A stretch of DNA of 64,000 nt from Nosema muscidifuracis. Lineage: Eukaryota; Microsporidia; Nosematidae. The stretch spans positions 434,001-498,000 of the forward strand of contig JAIOKI010000009.1 in the NCBI GenBank assembly GCA_028335825.1, given 5' to 3'. The position numbers and the translations under genes were made by a program. Positions within the stretch are counted from its first letter, which is position 1. Each line of letters begins with the position of its first letter. The notes beneath the pieces are model-generated. The model had not been told where the DNA came from. It worked only from the letters and a program-made list of their open reading frames with translations, and ran no database searches. This document shows, piece by piece, positions 1-9,231 of the stretch.

Positions 1-245
1 TACAACTCATTTTTAATTTAAAATAAATTAATCAGCATCTTACAAAAAAAATTCTTTTTTATTAATTATACAATTCATCAAAACAAAGCTTTTTCCTTTT
101 GATTAATCATACAACTCATTTTTAATTTAAAATAAATTAATCAGCATCTTACAAAAAAAATTCTTTTTTATTAATTATACAATTCATCAAAACAAAGCTT
201 TTTCCTTTTGATTAATCATACAACTCATTTTTAATTTAAAATTAA
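1..245. repeat. 109-bp tandem array upstream of Ste24-like copy 1
   Basis: Two full units and a partial third with an exact period of 109 bp (unit starts at 1, 110 and 219); the first two are essentially identical. The array runs to within about 50 bp of the start codon of the metalloprotease gene and is cut by the window edge. The same unit precedes the second gene copy (about 5705-6035), so it was duplicated with the gene. Role unknown; it would form part of the promoter or 5' leader region. Confidence 0.9.
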
Positions 246-292
246 TAATTTTTAATTTATTTTCTAATTTAAAAAAAAAATTATTAAAAATT

Positions 293-1399
293 ATGAAGGT
301 TATTTTAACAATTTCTTCTATTATTATAGGATTACATTATTTATGTATATTATATGAGCTTAATAAGATAAAACAAGATACACCACCAGATTTTTTAAAA
401 GAATACAATATCGAACCTATTATTGATAGTTATAAATTATCCTTAAACAATCAATCAAGAAATTTCTGTATGAGTTTAGTTCCTCTACTATTTTCTTTGT
501 TAGTTTATAATTTAAATTTTAAAAAAGATTCTTCAAATAAATCAGAAAAAATTACTAAAATCAAAACAGTATTATTCCCGATTATGATATTAATTTTAAA
601 TTACGCTTTTGAAAATTTTTATCTGTTTGAAGATAATTATGAATTAATTTATATGGCTTTAGGATTTAGTTTGATTTTATTTTTGTTATTTAAATTTACG
701 AATACATTTATAATGTTACTCGTTTTTTTTTCTGTTGAAAAATTTGGTAAATTTATTGAAACATATAATTTTTACAAAAACTTAATTTGGTCAGATAAGT
801 TTCTTGCATCTAATGATTTAATTCCTAAACCAATTGCTAAATGGATAAGTGATAACAATTATAAATCTAAATTTATTATAGCACCACTTCCTACGTATAT
901 GGCTATGGTATGCAAATCAATGGGATTCTTATATTTGATAGTAACCAATCAACTTCTTTCACTTGATAAAGAACAGATTTTAAGTATTTTATATCATGAA
1001 TTAGGACATATTTATTATAACCATGAAAATATAAAACTTATTTACATTTTCAGTTTAATGTTTTTTGAATATTTAATTTATTATATAATTATTAATAAAT
1101 GTACTAAGGAAGATTCTGAATATAAGGCCTTGGATAGAATAATCTTATGGCTGTTTTTAACTAAAATGGCAAATCCTATTCTAAGTATTTTGATTAATTA
1201 TTTTTTACAATCTAACGAACTAGCAGCTGATAAATTTAGTGTACAATTTAATGGAAAAGAAAGTTTAATAAAAGGATTAACTGAGTTACATATGAGGAGC
1301 AAGTTATATTACAGTGGATCTTATATATACGGATTATTAACATCTACTCATCCTTCATTAATTTCAAGAATTGAAGCTATTAGAAATTACAATAATTAA
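293..1399 (+). CDS. STE24: Ste24-like CAAX prenyl endopeptidase (M48), copy 1
   Basis: Predicted zinc metalloprotease of the endoplasmic reticulum membrane. In the Ste24 family these enzymes cleave the CAAX tail of prenylated proteins and clear clogged translocons. Seen: the M48 zinc motif HELGH at residues 235-239 and the third-ligand motif ELAAD beginning at E309. Hydrophobic segments lie at 1-20, 57-75, 95-140 and about 255-305. Length is 368 residues, shorter than the roughly 450 of yeast Ste24. The ATG follows a poly-A run; unlike most genes here it has no CCC/GGG motif in front. A close paralog in the same orientation lies at 6084-7190, with the zinc motifs intact in both. Differences between the copies concentrate in the loops around residues 40-60 and 115-185. 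Family is well supported; substrate is inferred. Confidence 0.85.
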   Translation: MKVILTISSIIIGLHYLCILYELNKIKQDTPPDFLKEYNIEPIIDSYKLSLNNQSRNFCMSLVPLLFSLLVYNLNFKKDSSNKSEKITKIKTVLFPIMILILNYAFENFYLFEDNYELIYMALGFSLILFLLFKFTNTFIMLLVFFSVEKFGKFIETYNFYKNLIWSDKFLASNDLIPKPIAKWISDNNYKSKFIIAPLPTYMAMVCKSMGFLYLIVTNQLLSLDKEQILSILYHELGHIYYNHENIKLIYIFSLMFFEYLIYYIIINKCTKEDSEYKALDRIILWLFLTKMANPILSILINYFLQSNELAADKFSVQFNGKESLIKGLTELHMRSKLYYSGSYIYGLLTSTHPSLISRIEAIRNYNN

Positions 1400-1435
1400 A
1401 TTTATTTTATTCTCTATAAATATTTTATTTTTTAT

Positions 1436-1585
1436 ATGGGCTTTATAATTTTTATAGTCAGATTTCTTAAAATACTCATTTATTATTTATTTCGAAATAA
1501 ATTAAAAATCAAATGTCTGAAAATTAAAGGAGATTTTAAAGACACTTTATTGGAGAAAGTTTTAAGAGAGTATTCTAATATGTAA
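1436..1585 (+). CDS. Short membrane-type ORF downstream of Ste24-like copy 1
   Basis: A 49-codon ORF beginning MGFIIFIVRFLKILIYYLF: a hydrophobic N-terminus (about 20 residues) followed by a lysine-rich tail. It starts 36 bp after the metalloprotease stop. The same ORF follows copy 2 (7238-7456), with a seven-codon in-frame length difference near residue 26 and a longer tail. Keeping the frame across the copies hints at coding, but the whole segment is duplicated and similar even outside ORFs, so this is weak. It could be a small membrane protein or non-coding. No function recognised. Confidence 0.3.
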   Translation: MGFIIFIVRFLKILIYYLFRNKLKIKCLKIKGDFKDTLLEKVLREYSNM

Positions 1586-1598
1586 AAAAATACATTCT

Positions 1599-1972
1599 GC
1601 TTATAAAAAACTATCATTTAACAATAATAAATTTCAATTATAGAACATTCTTCTTATAAAAAACTATCATTTAACAATAATAAATTTCAATTATAAAACA
1701 TGTTATTAAATTTTAATGATCTCAAGTATACGAAAATACAAACACGATTTATTTTATATTTAGACTTATAAGAGAGATTAAATATTAAACAGAAATTTGT
1801 AGAATTTTTGTTGATTCAAAAATTAATTTTTTTAATCTGAAAATATACACTACATTTTGTAATCCACCAATAATAAATTATAATTACAAATTAAAAAAAT
1901 ATATAACATAATGTATCTTATTTAACTATAAAAATAAATCCTAAGAAATTTCTTATAATCCTCTATTGAGAG
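1599..1972. other. Duplicated 3' flank of Ste24-like copy 1
   Basis: No further gene. It starts with a 53-bp direct repeat (about 1600 and 1653) and then about 280 bp of AT-rich sequence. All of it recurs with high identity at about 7398-7769 behind gene copy 2. Homology between the copies stops at 1972, the base before the left end of the LTR element. Confidence 0.8.
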
Positions 1973-2083
1973 TGTTGTATGAAGAATAATAATTAGAAAA
2001 CATATTTTATTTTAAGGGTTGCTCTTTTTGTAACAATGGTGATAAATTAAGTCATGACGTCACCAAGTTACTTGATCCCAACA
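1973..2083 (-). repeat. LTR (3' LTR of the minus-strand element)
   Basis: A 111-bp direct copy of 4791-4901, beginning TGTTG and ending CAACA on the plus strand. The two copies agree at about 104 of 111 positions. LTRs of 111 bp are short for a gypsy element. The polypurine tract next to it identifies this as the 3' LTR. Confidence 0.93.
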
Positions 2084-3034
2084 CTCTTCCCCCTTAAAAA
2101 ACTTCTTTACGTTTCTAAGAGCCGACCTTATCGTCCTACCGTCAGCTAATTTAATTTCTACTGATCCAAAAGTCTTTTTAGTAATTATCCCCGAATGATT
2201 ATAGTCTGCCGATAGCTTATTTTCTCTACCTATTGGATTATGGTATAAGACTTTATCTCCTACTTTTAATTCATCGCTTTTATATTCATGGTTGCCATAT
2301 GATTTCCTGTATTTATCTCTGTAGCTTGAATTCCCTTTATTTATCGCATTATTCCACGCCTCTTTTGGCGTGCACCCTATAGCCCTATGGTAGGAATCCA
2401 TGTAGCATTCCACTGTGAAGTCTACACATTTGCTCCAATCTAGCCTTCCATAGTTCGATATCTTCTTTAACCGATCCATGAAGGTTCGATTAAATCTTTC
2501 AATGAGACCAGTCGTAGTAGGACTATACGGTGCTCCATATCTCCATACAAATCCTTTCTCTTGATATAGGCGTTTTGCCAGTCCATTGGAGAATTCCTTT
2601 CCATTGTCTGTTAGTATTATTTTAGGGGTTCCTAACTCTTCCACAATCTCCCTTACGTTTCTAATCACTTCTTCAGCTTCTTTTGATCTGAGAGGTCTAA
2701 CTTCTGCTCTCTTGGTGGCGTGATCTATCATTGTTAATAGATATGAGTGCCCTTGAAAACTTCTGGGTAATGGCCCCACCAGATCAAATTCCCACAAATC
2801 ATTTTTCCGATCTACCCTCACCGAAATAGTTTTCCTCTTAACCTGGCCAAATCCCGATCTCTGGCACACTATACATTTCCGTATTATTTCTTTAATTTTC
2901 CTCCCTAATCCCTTAATGCCTGTCGCTTTTAATTTATATTCCATGGCTTTCTTGGAGCCATGCCCTAGGTCTTGATGTGCTCTTTTTAAAACTTCATCTT
3001 CATTTGTCGACACTTTTCCCTCTCCTTCATTCAC
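2060..3034 (-). pseudogene. Integrase part of the Ty3/gypsy element
   Basis: Part of the fossil element. In order it shows an H2C2 zinc-finger region (HQDLGH near the N-terminus, CIVCQRSG after it), the integrase core with DLVGPLP, MIDHATKR and ILTDNGKEF, and a C-terminal region with a KVGDKVLYHNP-type stretch. This is the usual layout of Ty3/gypsy integrases. It lies 3' of the reverse transcriptase, as expected for the family. Confidence 0.88.
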
Positions 3035-3087
3035 TTGCAGAATTTGAAAATTTCCTCTGCACTCACAATGTGTCCCAAAATCTGTAT

Positions 3088-4821
3088 TTATCTTTTATTG
3101 AATTCACATTTTTCATTATTTAGCTTCAGCCTGGCAGATTTTAGTACTTTCAGGATCTCCTTAACATCCTCTTTGTGACTTGCTTCATTCTTGCTGTAAA
3201 TTATTATGTCGTCCATGTAGACCATGGCACACTTATTAAAAAATCCTCTAAGTATTCTATTCATTGCCCTCTGAAATGTTGCTGGACCATTTACTAAACC
3301 AAAAGGCATAACTGTGAATTCAAAAAATCCTTCCTTGCATGCGAAAGCAGTCTTCTCTATATCTTCTTCCCTCATTTTTATTTGATGATATCCGGATAGA
3401 GCATCTAACTTTGAAAAAATAACAGCTCCACTTAAAGCATCTAATATCTCATCAACTCTGGGCATTGGATACTTGTCTTTGACAGTGACGTCATTTAATC
3501 TTCGATAGTCCACACACAGTCTGTAACTTCCGTTAGCTTTCTTCTTCATTACGATAGGGCTACACCACGGGCTATACGACTCTCTAATAATTCCTTCCTG
3601 CAAATACTTCTGAACTATCTTACTGGCCTCCTTCTCAAGTTCTGGGCCAAGTCTGTACAATGGAGTCGTTACGGGTTTATTTGTTGTAGTCACAATTTTA
3701 TGCTCCCCTAGTTTGTTCTTTGTTAAATAGTCTCCCCTCAGCTCTATCTTTTCCTTCTTTCCTAGGTCAATTTTTGCTTTTTCCTTTAAACAAAATTTAA
3801 ATCCTAAGATAACCTCTTTCGATATATCATCAGAGACAAAAAATTGTCCTCTGTAAACTTTGTCTTTATATATGAATTCTACTGTAGTGACGCCTTCATT
3901 CCTGATAATAGTTTTATTCGTAGCCCTTAGCCTAATACCACTGCTCATTATTTCTCCATTTACATATTTGCTCTTTATTAAATTTACAGGCGATCCAAGA
4001 TCGATTAATGCTGGGATAGTCTTGCCTTTTAGCATGAGATTTATATTTAATTCATATATTTCATTCCCCATGACGCTTGATACAATAAAATATTTCAACT
4101 CTTTATTTTCTTCCCAACTGTCATCATCCTTGAGGACCTGCACCGATCTAACTGACTTATTGTTCATCCTGTCCCTTTTCTTTTTATTACAGTTCCTCTT
4201 GAAATGTCCGCGCTTCTTGCAATAGTAACACACTATCTCTTTTCCGACCTTGCAGACTTCCATATCATTCTCTTGAATTTGTCTACCTGAATGAAAAGTC
4301 ATTCCAGATCTATTGCTGCAATCTAGTCCCTCACAAGCCCTATAAATGTACTCCAAAGTCATCATCCCAGGGGAATTCATCAATAAATTTCCTCCTATGT
4401 CATCTGGCAACCCTCCTATCTCATATGTGATCAGTACATTTTCTGGTAGTGTAGCCTTAAATGCCAACCTCTTCATTCTATCCAAATATGCTAAGAATGA
4501 TCCCTCCTTGTAAATTTCCCTAGACAGTTCCTTAATATACCTGATGTCATACATCTTTCTTTTAAATCTCCCCATAAACATCTCAATTAGCGATTCAAAG
4601 TTCGTATTCCAAGGTATCGATTCGGCCCATACCTTGCCTTCTCTTTCAAGACGTTCTCTAAAATAAAAAATTTTAGCCTCCTCACTCGGGCTGCTAGCTG
4701 CTGCCCAACCCCTCACATGCATTACAAAAGCATCCGGGTCGTCCTCCCTGCTGTTTCTAAATGTTCTCATATTAGTCGTTGTCGCCAAACTGTTGTATGA
4801 AGAATAATTACTAGAAAACAT
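3088..4821 (-). pseudogene. Gag, protease and reverse transcriptase part of the Ty3/gypsy element
   Basis: Part of the fossil element. In order: a gag-like N-terminal region (about the first 170 residues), a CCHC zinc knuckle CYYCKKRGHFKRNC near residue 198, a retropepsin-like region around ALIDLGSPVNLI, and reverse transcriptase with LCVDYRRLNDVT, KLDALSGYHQI, MPFGLVNGPATFQRAM and the catalytic YMDDIIIYS. Gag and pol share one frame, as in several fungal gypsy elements. The first codons overlap the 5' LTR. Confidence 0.9.
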
Positions 4822-4901
4822 ATTTTATTTTATGGGTTACTATTTATGTAACAATGGTGATAAATTAAGTCATGGCGTCACCAAGTTACTTGATCCCAAC
4901 A
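4791..4901 (-). repeat. LTR (5' LTR of the minus-strand element)
   Basis: A 111-bp copy of 1973-2083 with the same TGTTG...CAACA ends. On the minus strand the sequence just inside it contains TGGCGACAAC, which could be a primer-binding site because such sites begin TGG; the tRNA was not identified. Confidence 0.93.
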
Positions 4902-5217
4902 GATTTAATTAAGTTTTAATGTCCTCAAATTAAATTTATAGAGTTATCATAGTAAACAAATTAGATTTAATTAATTCTTGCTGGTTTTAATTGCTTAATA
5001 ATTTATGATTATAGTAGAATAAAACTCTTGACTTTTAATTGAAGCAATGAAATAAATGACGTTATAAGAGGTTTATAAATTAAATAATTATCCTTTATAA
5101 ATAATAAGGATGATTTTATTAATTCTCATTTTTAAAACGTATTGATGTCATCAAGAATATTTATCTGTAAATATTTTATTATAAGAAAAAATAATTTAAT
5201 GAGTTATTTGATTTTAC
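4902..5217. other. Spacer right of the LTR element
   Basis: AT-rich sequence with no ORF or repeat I can support. It does not match the sequence that follows the duplicated segment after 7769, so the element did not simply insert into an intact copy of that segment. Confidence 0.6.
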
Positions 5218-5503
5218 TTAGAATCGTTCAATAGTCAGATTGATATCCTTTGGCAGGTCTAGCCCTTCACAGTTCTTGTTTACTGTGGTATTCTTACCGC
5301 TCATAAGCTCAATTATTACTTTTGGCTCGTCCCCTGTTAATTTCATGTCTTCAGCAGTTGCCTTCCCAGCTAGTGCACTTACGGCTCTAACCACTTCTTC
5401 CTCTCCTGCATCTTCCTGGTCATATCCTCGTCTTCGATCCAAAGAGATAGACTCTAAGGTCTTCTTCAGTACAATAGACTGGATGTAGGATTTCCAGCTC
5501 CCT
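5218..5503 (-). other. GC-richer coding-like relic, unidentified
   Basis: An open stretch of about 95 codons on the minus strand without an ATG at its head, including DRRRGYDQEDAGEEEVV and LDLPKDINLTIERF near its end. Base composition (about 40% GC) and codon use match the LTR element and not the surrounding DNA (about 20% GC). I do not recognise the family. The likeliest reading is a fragment of a mobile element left in the spacer, but it is not detectably part of the neighbouring gypsy element. Confidence 0.4.
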
Positions 5504-5704
5504 GATATACTTCTGTTTTATTATAAAACTCATATTTATAAAATAAAAGTGAAAGATAATTTAATTGTAAAGAATGAGTTGTTTCATAACAAAGATGAAA
5601 AATATCTTCTAGAAAATACTTAATTTATTGATTATTTAAAATATTTATCGTATATAAAACTTTTGATACTTGATATATTTGATTAAATTAAAATATCATT
5701 ATTT

Positions 5705-6035
5705 ATAAATCAATCAACATCTTACAAAATATTTTCCTTTTTACTAAATATACAACCCATTAAAACAAAACATTTTCCTTTTGATTAATCATACAAATCA
5801 TTTTTAATTTAAAATTAATCAATCAGAATCCTACAAAACATTTTCCTTTTTACTATATATATAACTCATAAAAACAAAACATTTTCCTTTTGATTAATCA
5901 TACAAAACATTTTTAATTTAAAATAAATTAATCAGCATCTTACAAAAAAAATTCTTTTTTATTAATTATACAATTCATCAAAACAAAGCTTTTTCCTTTT
6001 GATTAATCATACAACTCATTTTTAATTTAAAATTA
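5705..6035. repeat. 109-bp tandem array upstream of Ste24-like copy 2
   Basis: Three units with exact 109-bp spacing (5792, 5901, 6010) plus a partial unit at the left. The unit nearest the gene is almost identical to those at 1-245, while the outer units have diverged. The array ends about 50 bp before the start codon at 6084. Confidence 0.88.
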
Positions 6036-6083
6036 ATAATTTTTAATTTATTTTCTAATTTAAAAAAAAAATTATTAAAAATT

Positions 6084-7190
6084 ATGAAGGTTATTTTAAC
6101 AATTTCTTCTATTATTATAGGATTACATTATTTATGTATATTATATGAGCTTAATAAGATAAAACAAGATACACCACCAGATTTTTTAAAAGAATACAAT
6201 TTCAAACCTGCTATTGATAATTATAAATTATCATTAAACAGTCAATCAAGAGATTTCTGTATGAGTTTAGTTCCTCTACTATTTTCTTTGTTAGTTTATA
6301 ATTTAAATTTTAAAAAAGATTCTTCAAATAAATCAGAAAAAATTACTAAAATCAAAACAGTATTATTCCCGATTATGATATTAATTTTAAATTACGCTTT
6401 TGAAAATTTTTATCAGTATATTAATAATTATGAATTAATTTTTATGGCTTTAGGATATAGTTTGATTTCATTTTTGTTATTTAAATTTACGAATACATTT
6501 ATAATGTTACTCGTTCTTTTTTCTTATGAAAATTTTAATAGCTTTATGGGATCATATAATTTTTACGACAGCATAATTTGGTCAGATAATTTTCTTAAAT
6601 CTAATGATTTAATTCCTAAACCAATTTCTAAATGGATAAGTGATAACAATTATAAATCTAAATATATTGTAGCACCACTTCCTACGTATATGGCTATGGT
6701 ATGCGAATCAATGGGATTCTTATGTTTGATAGTAACCAATCAACTTCTTTCACTTGATAAAGAACAGATTTTAAGTATTTTATATCATGAATTAGGACAT
6801 ATTTATTATAACCATGAAAATATAAAACTTATTTACATTTTCAGTTTGTTATTTTTTAAATATTTAATTTATTATATAATTATTAATAAATGTACTAAGG
6901 AAGATTCTGAATATAAGGCCTTGGATAAAATAATTTTATGCCTGTTTTTAACTAAAATGGCAAATCCTATTCAAAGTATTTTGATTAATTATTTTTTACA
7001 TTATAATGAACTAGCAGCTGATAGATTTAGTGTACAATTTAATGGAAAAGAAAGTTTAATAAAAGGATTAACTGAGGTAGATATGAAAAACAGGTTATAT
7101 TACAATAGATCTTATATATACGGATTATTAACATCTACTCATCCTTCATTAATTTCAAGAATTGAAGCTATTAGAAATTACAATAATTAA
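6084..7190 (+). CDS. STE24: Ste24-like CAAX prenyl endopeptidase (M48), copy 2
   Basis: Paralog of 293-1399 with the same 368-residue length and no gaps. The zinc motif HELGH and the ELAAD third-ligand motif are both intact, so both copies could be active. The N-terminal 35 residues and the catalytic region are nearly identical to copy 1. Changes cluster around residues 40-60, 115-120 and 150-185, plus a few near the C-terminus. These differences and the intact frame suggest both genes have been kept under selection since duplication. The upstream 109-bp repeats were duplicated with it, so regulation may be shared. As in copy 1, no CCC/GGG motif precedes the ATG. Confidence 0.85.
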   Translation: MKVILTISSIIIGLHYLCILYELNKIKQDTPPDFLKEYNFKPAIDNYKLSLNSQSRDFCMSLVPLLFSLLVYNLNFKKDSSNKSEKITKIKTVLFPIMILILNYAFENFYQYINNYELIFMALGYSLISFLLFKFTNTFIMLLVLFSYENFNSFMGSYNFYDSIIWSDNFLKSNDLIPKPISKWISDNNYKSKYIVAPLPTYMAMVCESMGFLCLIVTNQLLSLDKEQILSILYHELGHIYYNHENIKLIYIFSLLFFKYLIYYIIINKCTKEDSEYKALDKIILCLFLTKMANPIQSILINYFLHYNELAADRFSVQFNGKESLIKGLTEVDMKNRLYYNRSYIYGLLTSTHPSLISRIEAIRNYNN

Positions 7191-7237
7191 ATTTATTTTA
7201 TTCTTTATATGCTCTTTATAATTATTTTATTCTTTAA

Positions 7238-7456
7238 ATGAGGTTTATAATTTTTATAGTCAGATTTCTTAAAATACTCATTTATTATTTATTTCGAAAT
7301 AAATTAAAAATCAAAACGAATTTGAGTCAATTCAAATGTCTGAAAATTAAAGGAGATTTTAAAGACACTTTATTGGAGAAAGTTTTAAGAGAGTATTCTT
7401 ATAAAAACTATCATTTAACAATAATAAATTTCAATTATAGAACATTCTTCTTATAA
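7238..7456 (+). CDS. Short membrane-type ORF downstream of Ste24-like copy 2
   Basis: 72 codons, counterpart of 1436-1585. It has a hydrophobic N-terminus (MRFIIFIVRFLKILIYYLF), then a basic stretch, then a tail that runs into the 52-bp flank repeat. Compared with copy 1 it has seven extra codons (TNLSQFK) between matching residues and a different end. Function unknown; coding status uncertain. Confidence 0.3.
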   Translation: MRFIIFIVRFLKILIYYLFRNKLKIKTNLSQFKCLKIKGDFKDTLLEKVLREYSYKNYHLTIINFNYRTFFL

Positions 7457-8108
7457 AAAACTATCATTTAACAATAATAAATTTCAATTATAGAACATGT
7501 TCTTAAATATTAATAATCTCAAGTATACGAAAATACAAACACGATTTATTTTATATTTAGACTTATAAGAGAGATTAAATATTAAACAGAAATTTGTAGA
7601 ATTTTTGTTGATTCAAAAATTAATTTTTTTAATCTGAAAATATACACTACATTTTGTAATCCACCAATAATAAATTATAATTACAAATTAAAAAAATATA
7701 TAACATAATGTATCTTATTTAACTATAAAAATAAATCCTAAGAAGTTTCTTATAATCTTCTATTGAGAGAAATCTTTAAAGATAATAAAGGTGTTTCAAT
7801 AAATGAAATTTATTTTTTATATAAGATAGGAATATTAGAAATGATCATTTTGTGTTTCATACCAAAAACATAGTAAGAAAAAACAAGTTTAATTTTAAAT
7901 TGTTTTAATGAAGTATTCATTTAGAAATAATTAAAAAAACATAGTAAGAAAAGACAAGTTTAATTCTAAATTGTTTTAATTTAGAAATAATTAAAAAAAA
8001 TCATGTTGATTTAATCATTTTTCAGCTAACTTTCTAACTAAAATACTCTATTTTATCAATAAAAATACATTTCTCTTTTTCCTTAAAAAATCTTCTATTT
8101 TTTACCCT
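7457..8108. other. Spacer with short direct repeat
   Basis: The duplicated segment ends at 7769. A direct repeat of about 60-70 bp (two copies, about 7865-7990, core AAAAACATAGTAAGAAAA) follows, then pyrimidine-rich sequence leading to the ACCCT motif directly in front of the next start codon. No gene seen. Confidence 0.6.
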
Positions 8109-8888
8109 ATGGATGCAGAAGAAAGGATGAAAAATTATCACTGGACTGAAAGTAACATATCAGAATGGGCAAAAGATAATATAAAAAAAGAATTAATAAA
8201 AAGAGATTATCAAATAATAAAATTAGACATCTTTGTCAAAATATGTTCGAGAATGAATACTCTTGGTTTAGTATATTCTATAAATATAGATGCTATTAAA
8301 GATAAAAAATCATGTTTCCTTGATAATTTTACTAGTACCATACAAGAAAATGAAGGACTTAAAGATTTTCCTTGGTTTATTGATTTCTTTAAGGAATTAG
8401 AAGGACAAAGTATTCTTAAATTTTCAAAGAATGTTATTGATTTAGGAAATAAAAATGAAAGATCTTCAGTAGGTGTACAAAATATAAAAGCTGAAGAAAA
8501 GAAGACTAGAACATTTAAATATGAGTCAATTGTTAATTGTCAAAATGATGAGTTTATTGATTTTTTAATTAAGAATGAGTTTATAAATTTATGGGCTAAG
8601 GGTGTTAGAATCGAAGGTAATGAAATATTTATCAATCAGATAACCTTATCTGAATTACATAGAGAAGATAATAAAGTTAAATTAAAATTTAAAATGGAAT
8701 CATGGTCTAATTATTCTGATGTTGTAATATCATTTATAGATATTAGAGGGAATACTAAAATTGAATTAGTACAGAAAAATGTTCCTATTAAAGATTTTGA
8801 TGTAATGGGAGGTTTATGGAAAGAAAAAATATTTATGCCTATTTGTATGTACTTTGGATTTAATGAAAGACCATTTATTGATGAATAA
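8109..8888 (+). CDS. AHA1: Aha1, Hsp90 ATPase activator
   Basis: Cytosolic co-chaperone that stimulates the Hsp90 ATPase. Seen: the Aha1 N-terminal signature NYHWTESNISEWAKDNIKKE (residues 9-28), an N-terminal domain to about residue 115, a short linker, then a C-terminal AHSA1/START-like domain (about 140-250) ending with the family's W-x-F-x-G type tail (GGLWKEKIFMPICMYFGF). At 259 residues it is shorter than yeast Aha1 (about 350), mainly in the linker and N-domain. The start is fixed by an ACCCT motif touching the ATG. Both domains are present, so this is a two-domain Aha1 and not an Hch1-like form. Confidence 0.85.
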   Translation: MDAEERMKNYHWTESNISEWAKDNIKKELIKRDYQIIKLDIFVKICSRMNTLGLVYSINIDAIKDKKSCFLDNFTSTIQENEGLKDFPWFIDFFKELEGQSILKFSKNVIDLGNKNERSSVGVQNIKAEEKKTRTFKYESIVNCQNDEFIDFLIKNEFINLWAKGVRIEGNEIFINQITLSELHREDNKVKLKFKMESWSNYSDVVISFIDIRGNTKIELVQKNVPIKDFDVMGGLWKEKIFMPICMYFGFNERPFIDE

Positions 8889-9231
8889 ATATTTTATCTA
8901 TTATGTTAATATAAATATAAGCTTTAGTACAGTAAAGATTTGATTTTATCTTTAAATTTCCTTATCTATTTATCAAATTTATAAAGACTTATCAATTTTT
9001 CAAAGACTAATTCAAATTTTTTAAAGACTTATCAAATTTTTTAAAGACTCATCTAATTTTTCAAAGACTAATCAACTTATCAAAGACTCATCTACTTTTT
9101 TCAAAGACTTATCTACTTATCAAAGACTTATGAAATAGACAGGATGTACCCATCAAGATATTTTTAAAAATAGACTATTAAATTTGAATAGAGATTTCGA
9201 ATCTTCTAAACAAATCATAAAATAATTTAAT
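8889..9231. repeat. Spacer with degenerate 20-bp repeats
   Basis: About seven imperfect copies of a CAAAGACTTATCAAATTTTT-like unit, spaced 20-25 bp apart, lie between about 8975 and 9131. The genes on both sides point into the spacer (convergent). No gene seen. Confidence 0.7.

Larger units (their letters stand above)
1973..4901 (-). mobile_element. Broken Ty3/gypsy LTR retrotransposon
   Basis: About 2.9 kb, oriented on the minus strand. Seen: two 111-bp long terminal repeats with TGTTG...CAACA ends; a 12-base polypurine tract (minus strand) at 2084-2095 directly inside the 3' LTR; a gag-like region; a CCHC zinc knuckle; an aspartic-protease-like region; reverse transcriptase with the YMDD box; and an integrase with H2C2 finger and DDE core located 3' of the polymerase, the gypsy order. 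GC content is visibly higher than in the host genes. The two LTRs differ at about 7 of 111 positions (about 6%), so insertion is not recent. It is broken, with about one or two breaks. The five bases flanking the two ends do not match as a target-site duplication. Confidence 0.92.
5901..7769 (+). repeat. Segmental duplication, copy 2 (matches 1-1972)
   Basis: About 1.9 kb matches the left edge of the window through position 1972, covering part of the 109-bp array, the metalloprotease gene, the short ORF and the AT-rich 3' flank. Both copies are in direct orientation, offset by about 5.8 kb. Homology ends after CTATTGAGAG at 7769, and at 1972 next to the LTR element. Confidence 0.9.

Noticed and set aside
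2084-2095. GC-box-like promoter (run of C)
   Set aside because: It is the polypurine tract of the minus-strand LTR element.
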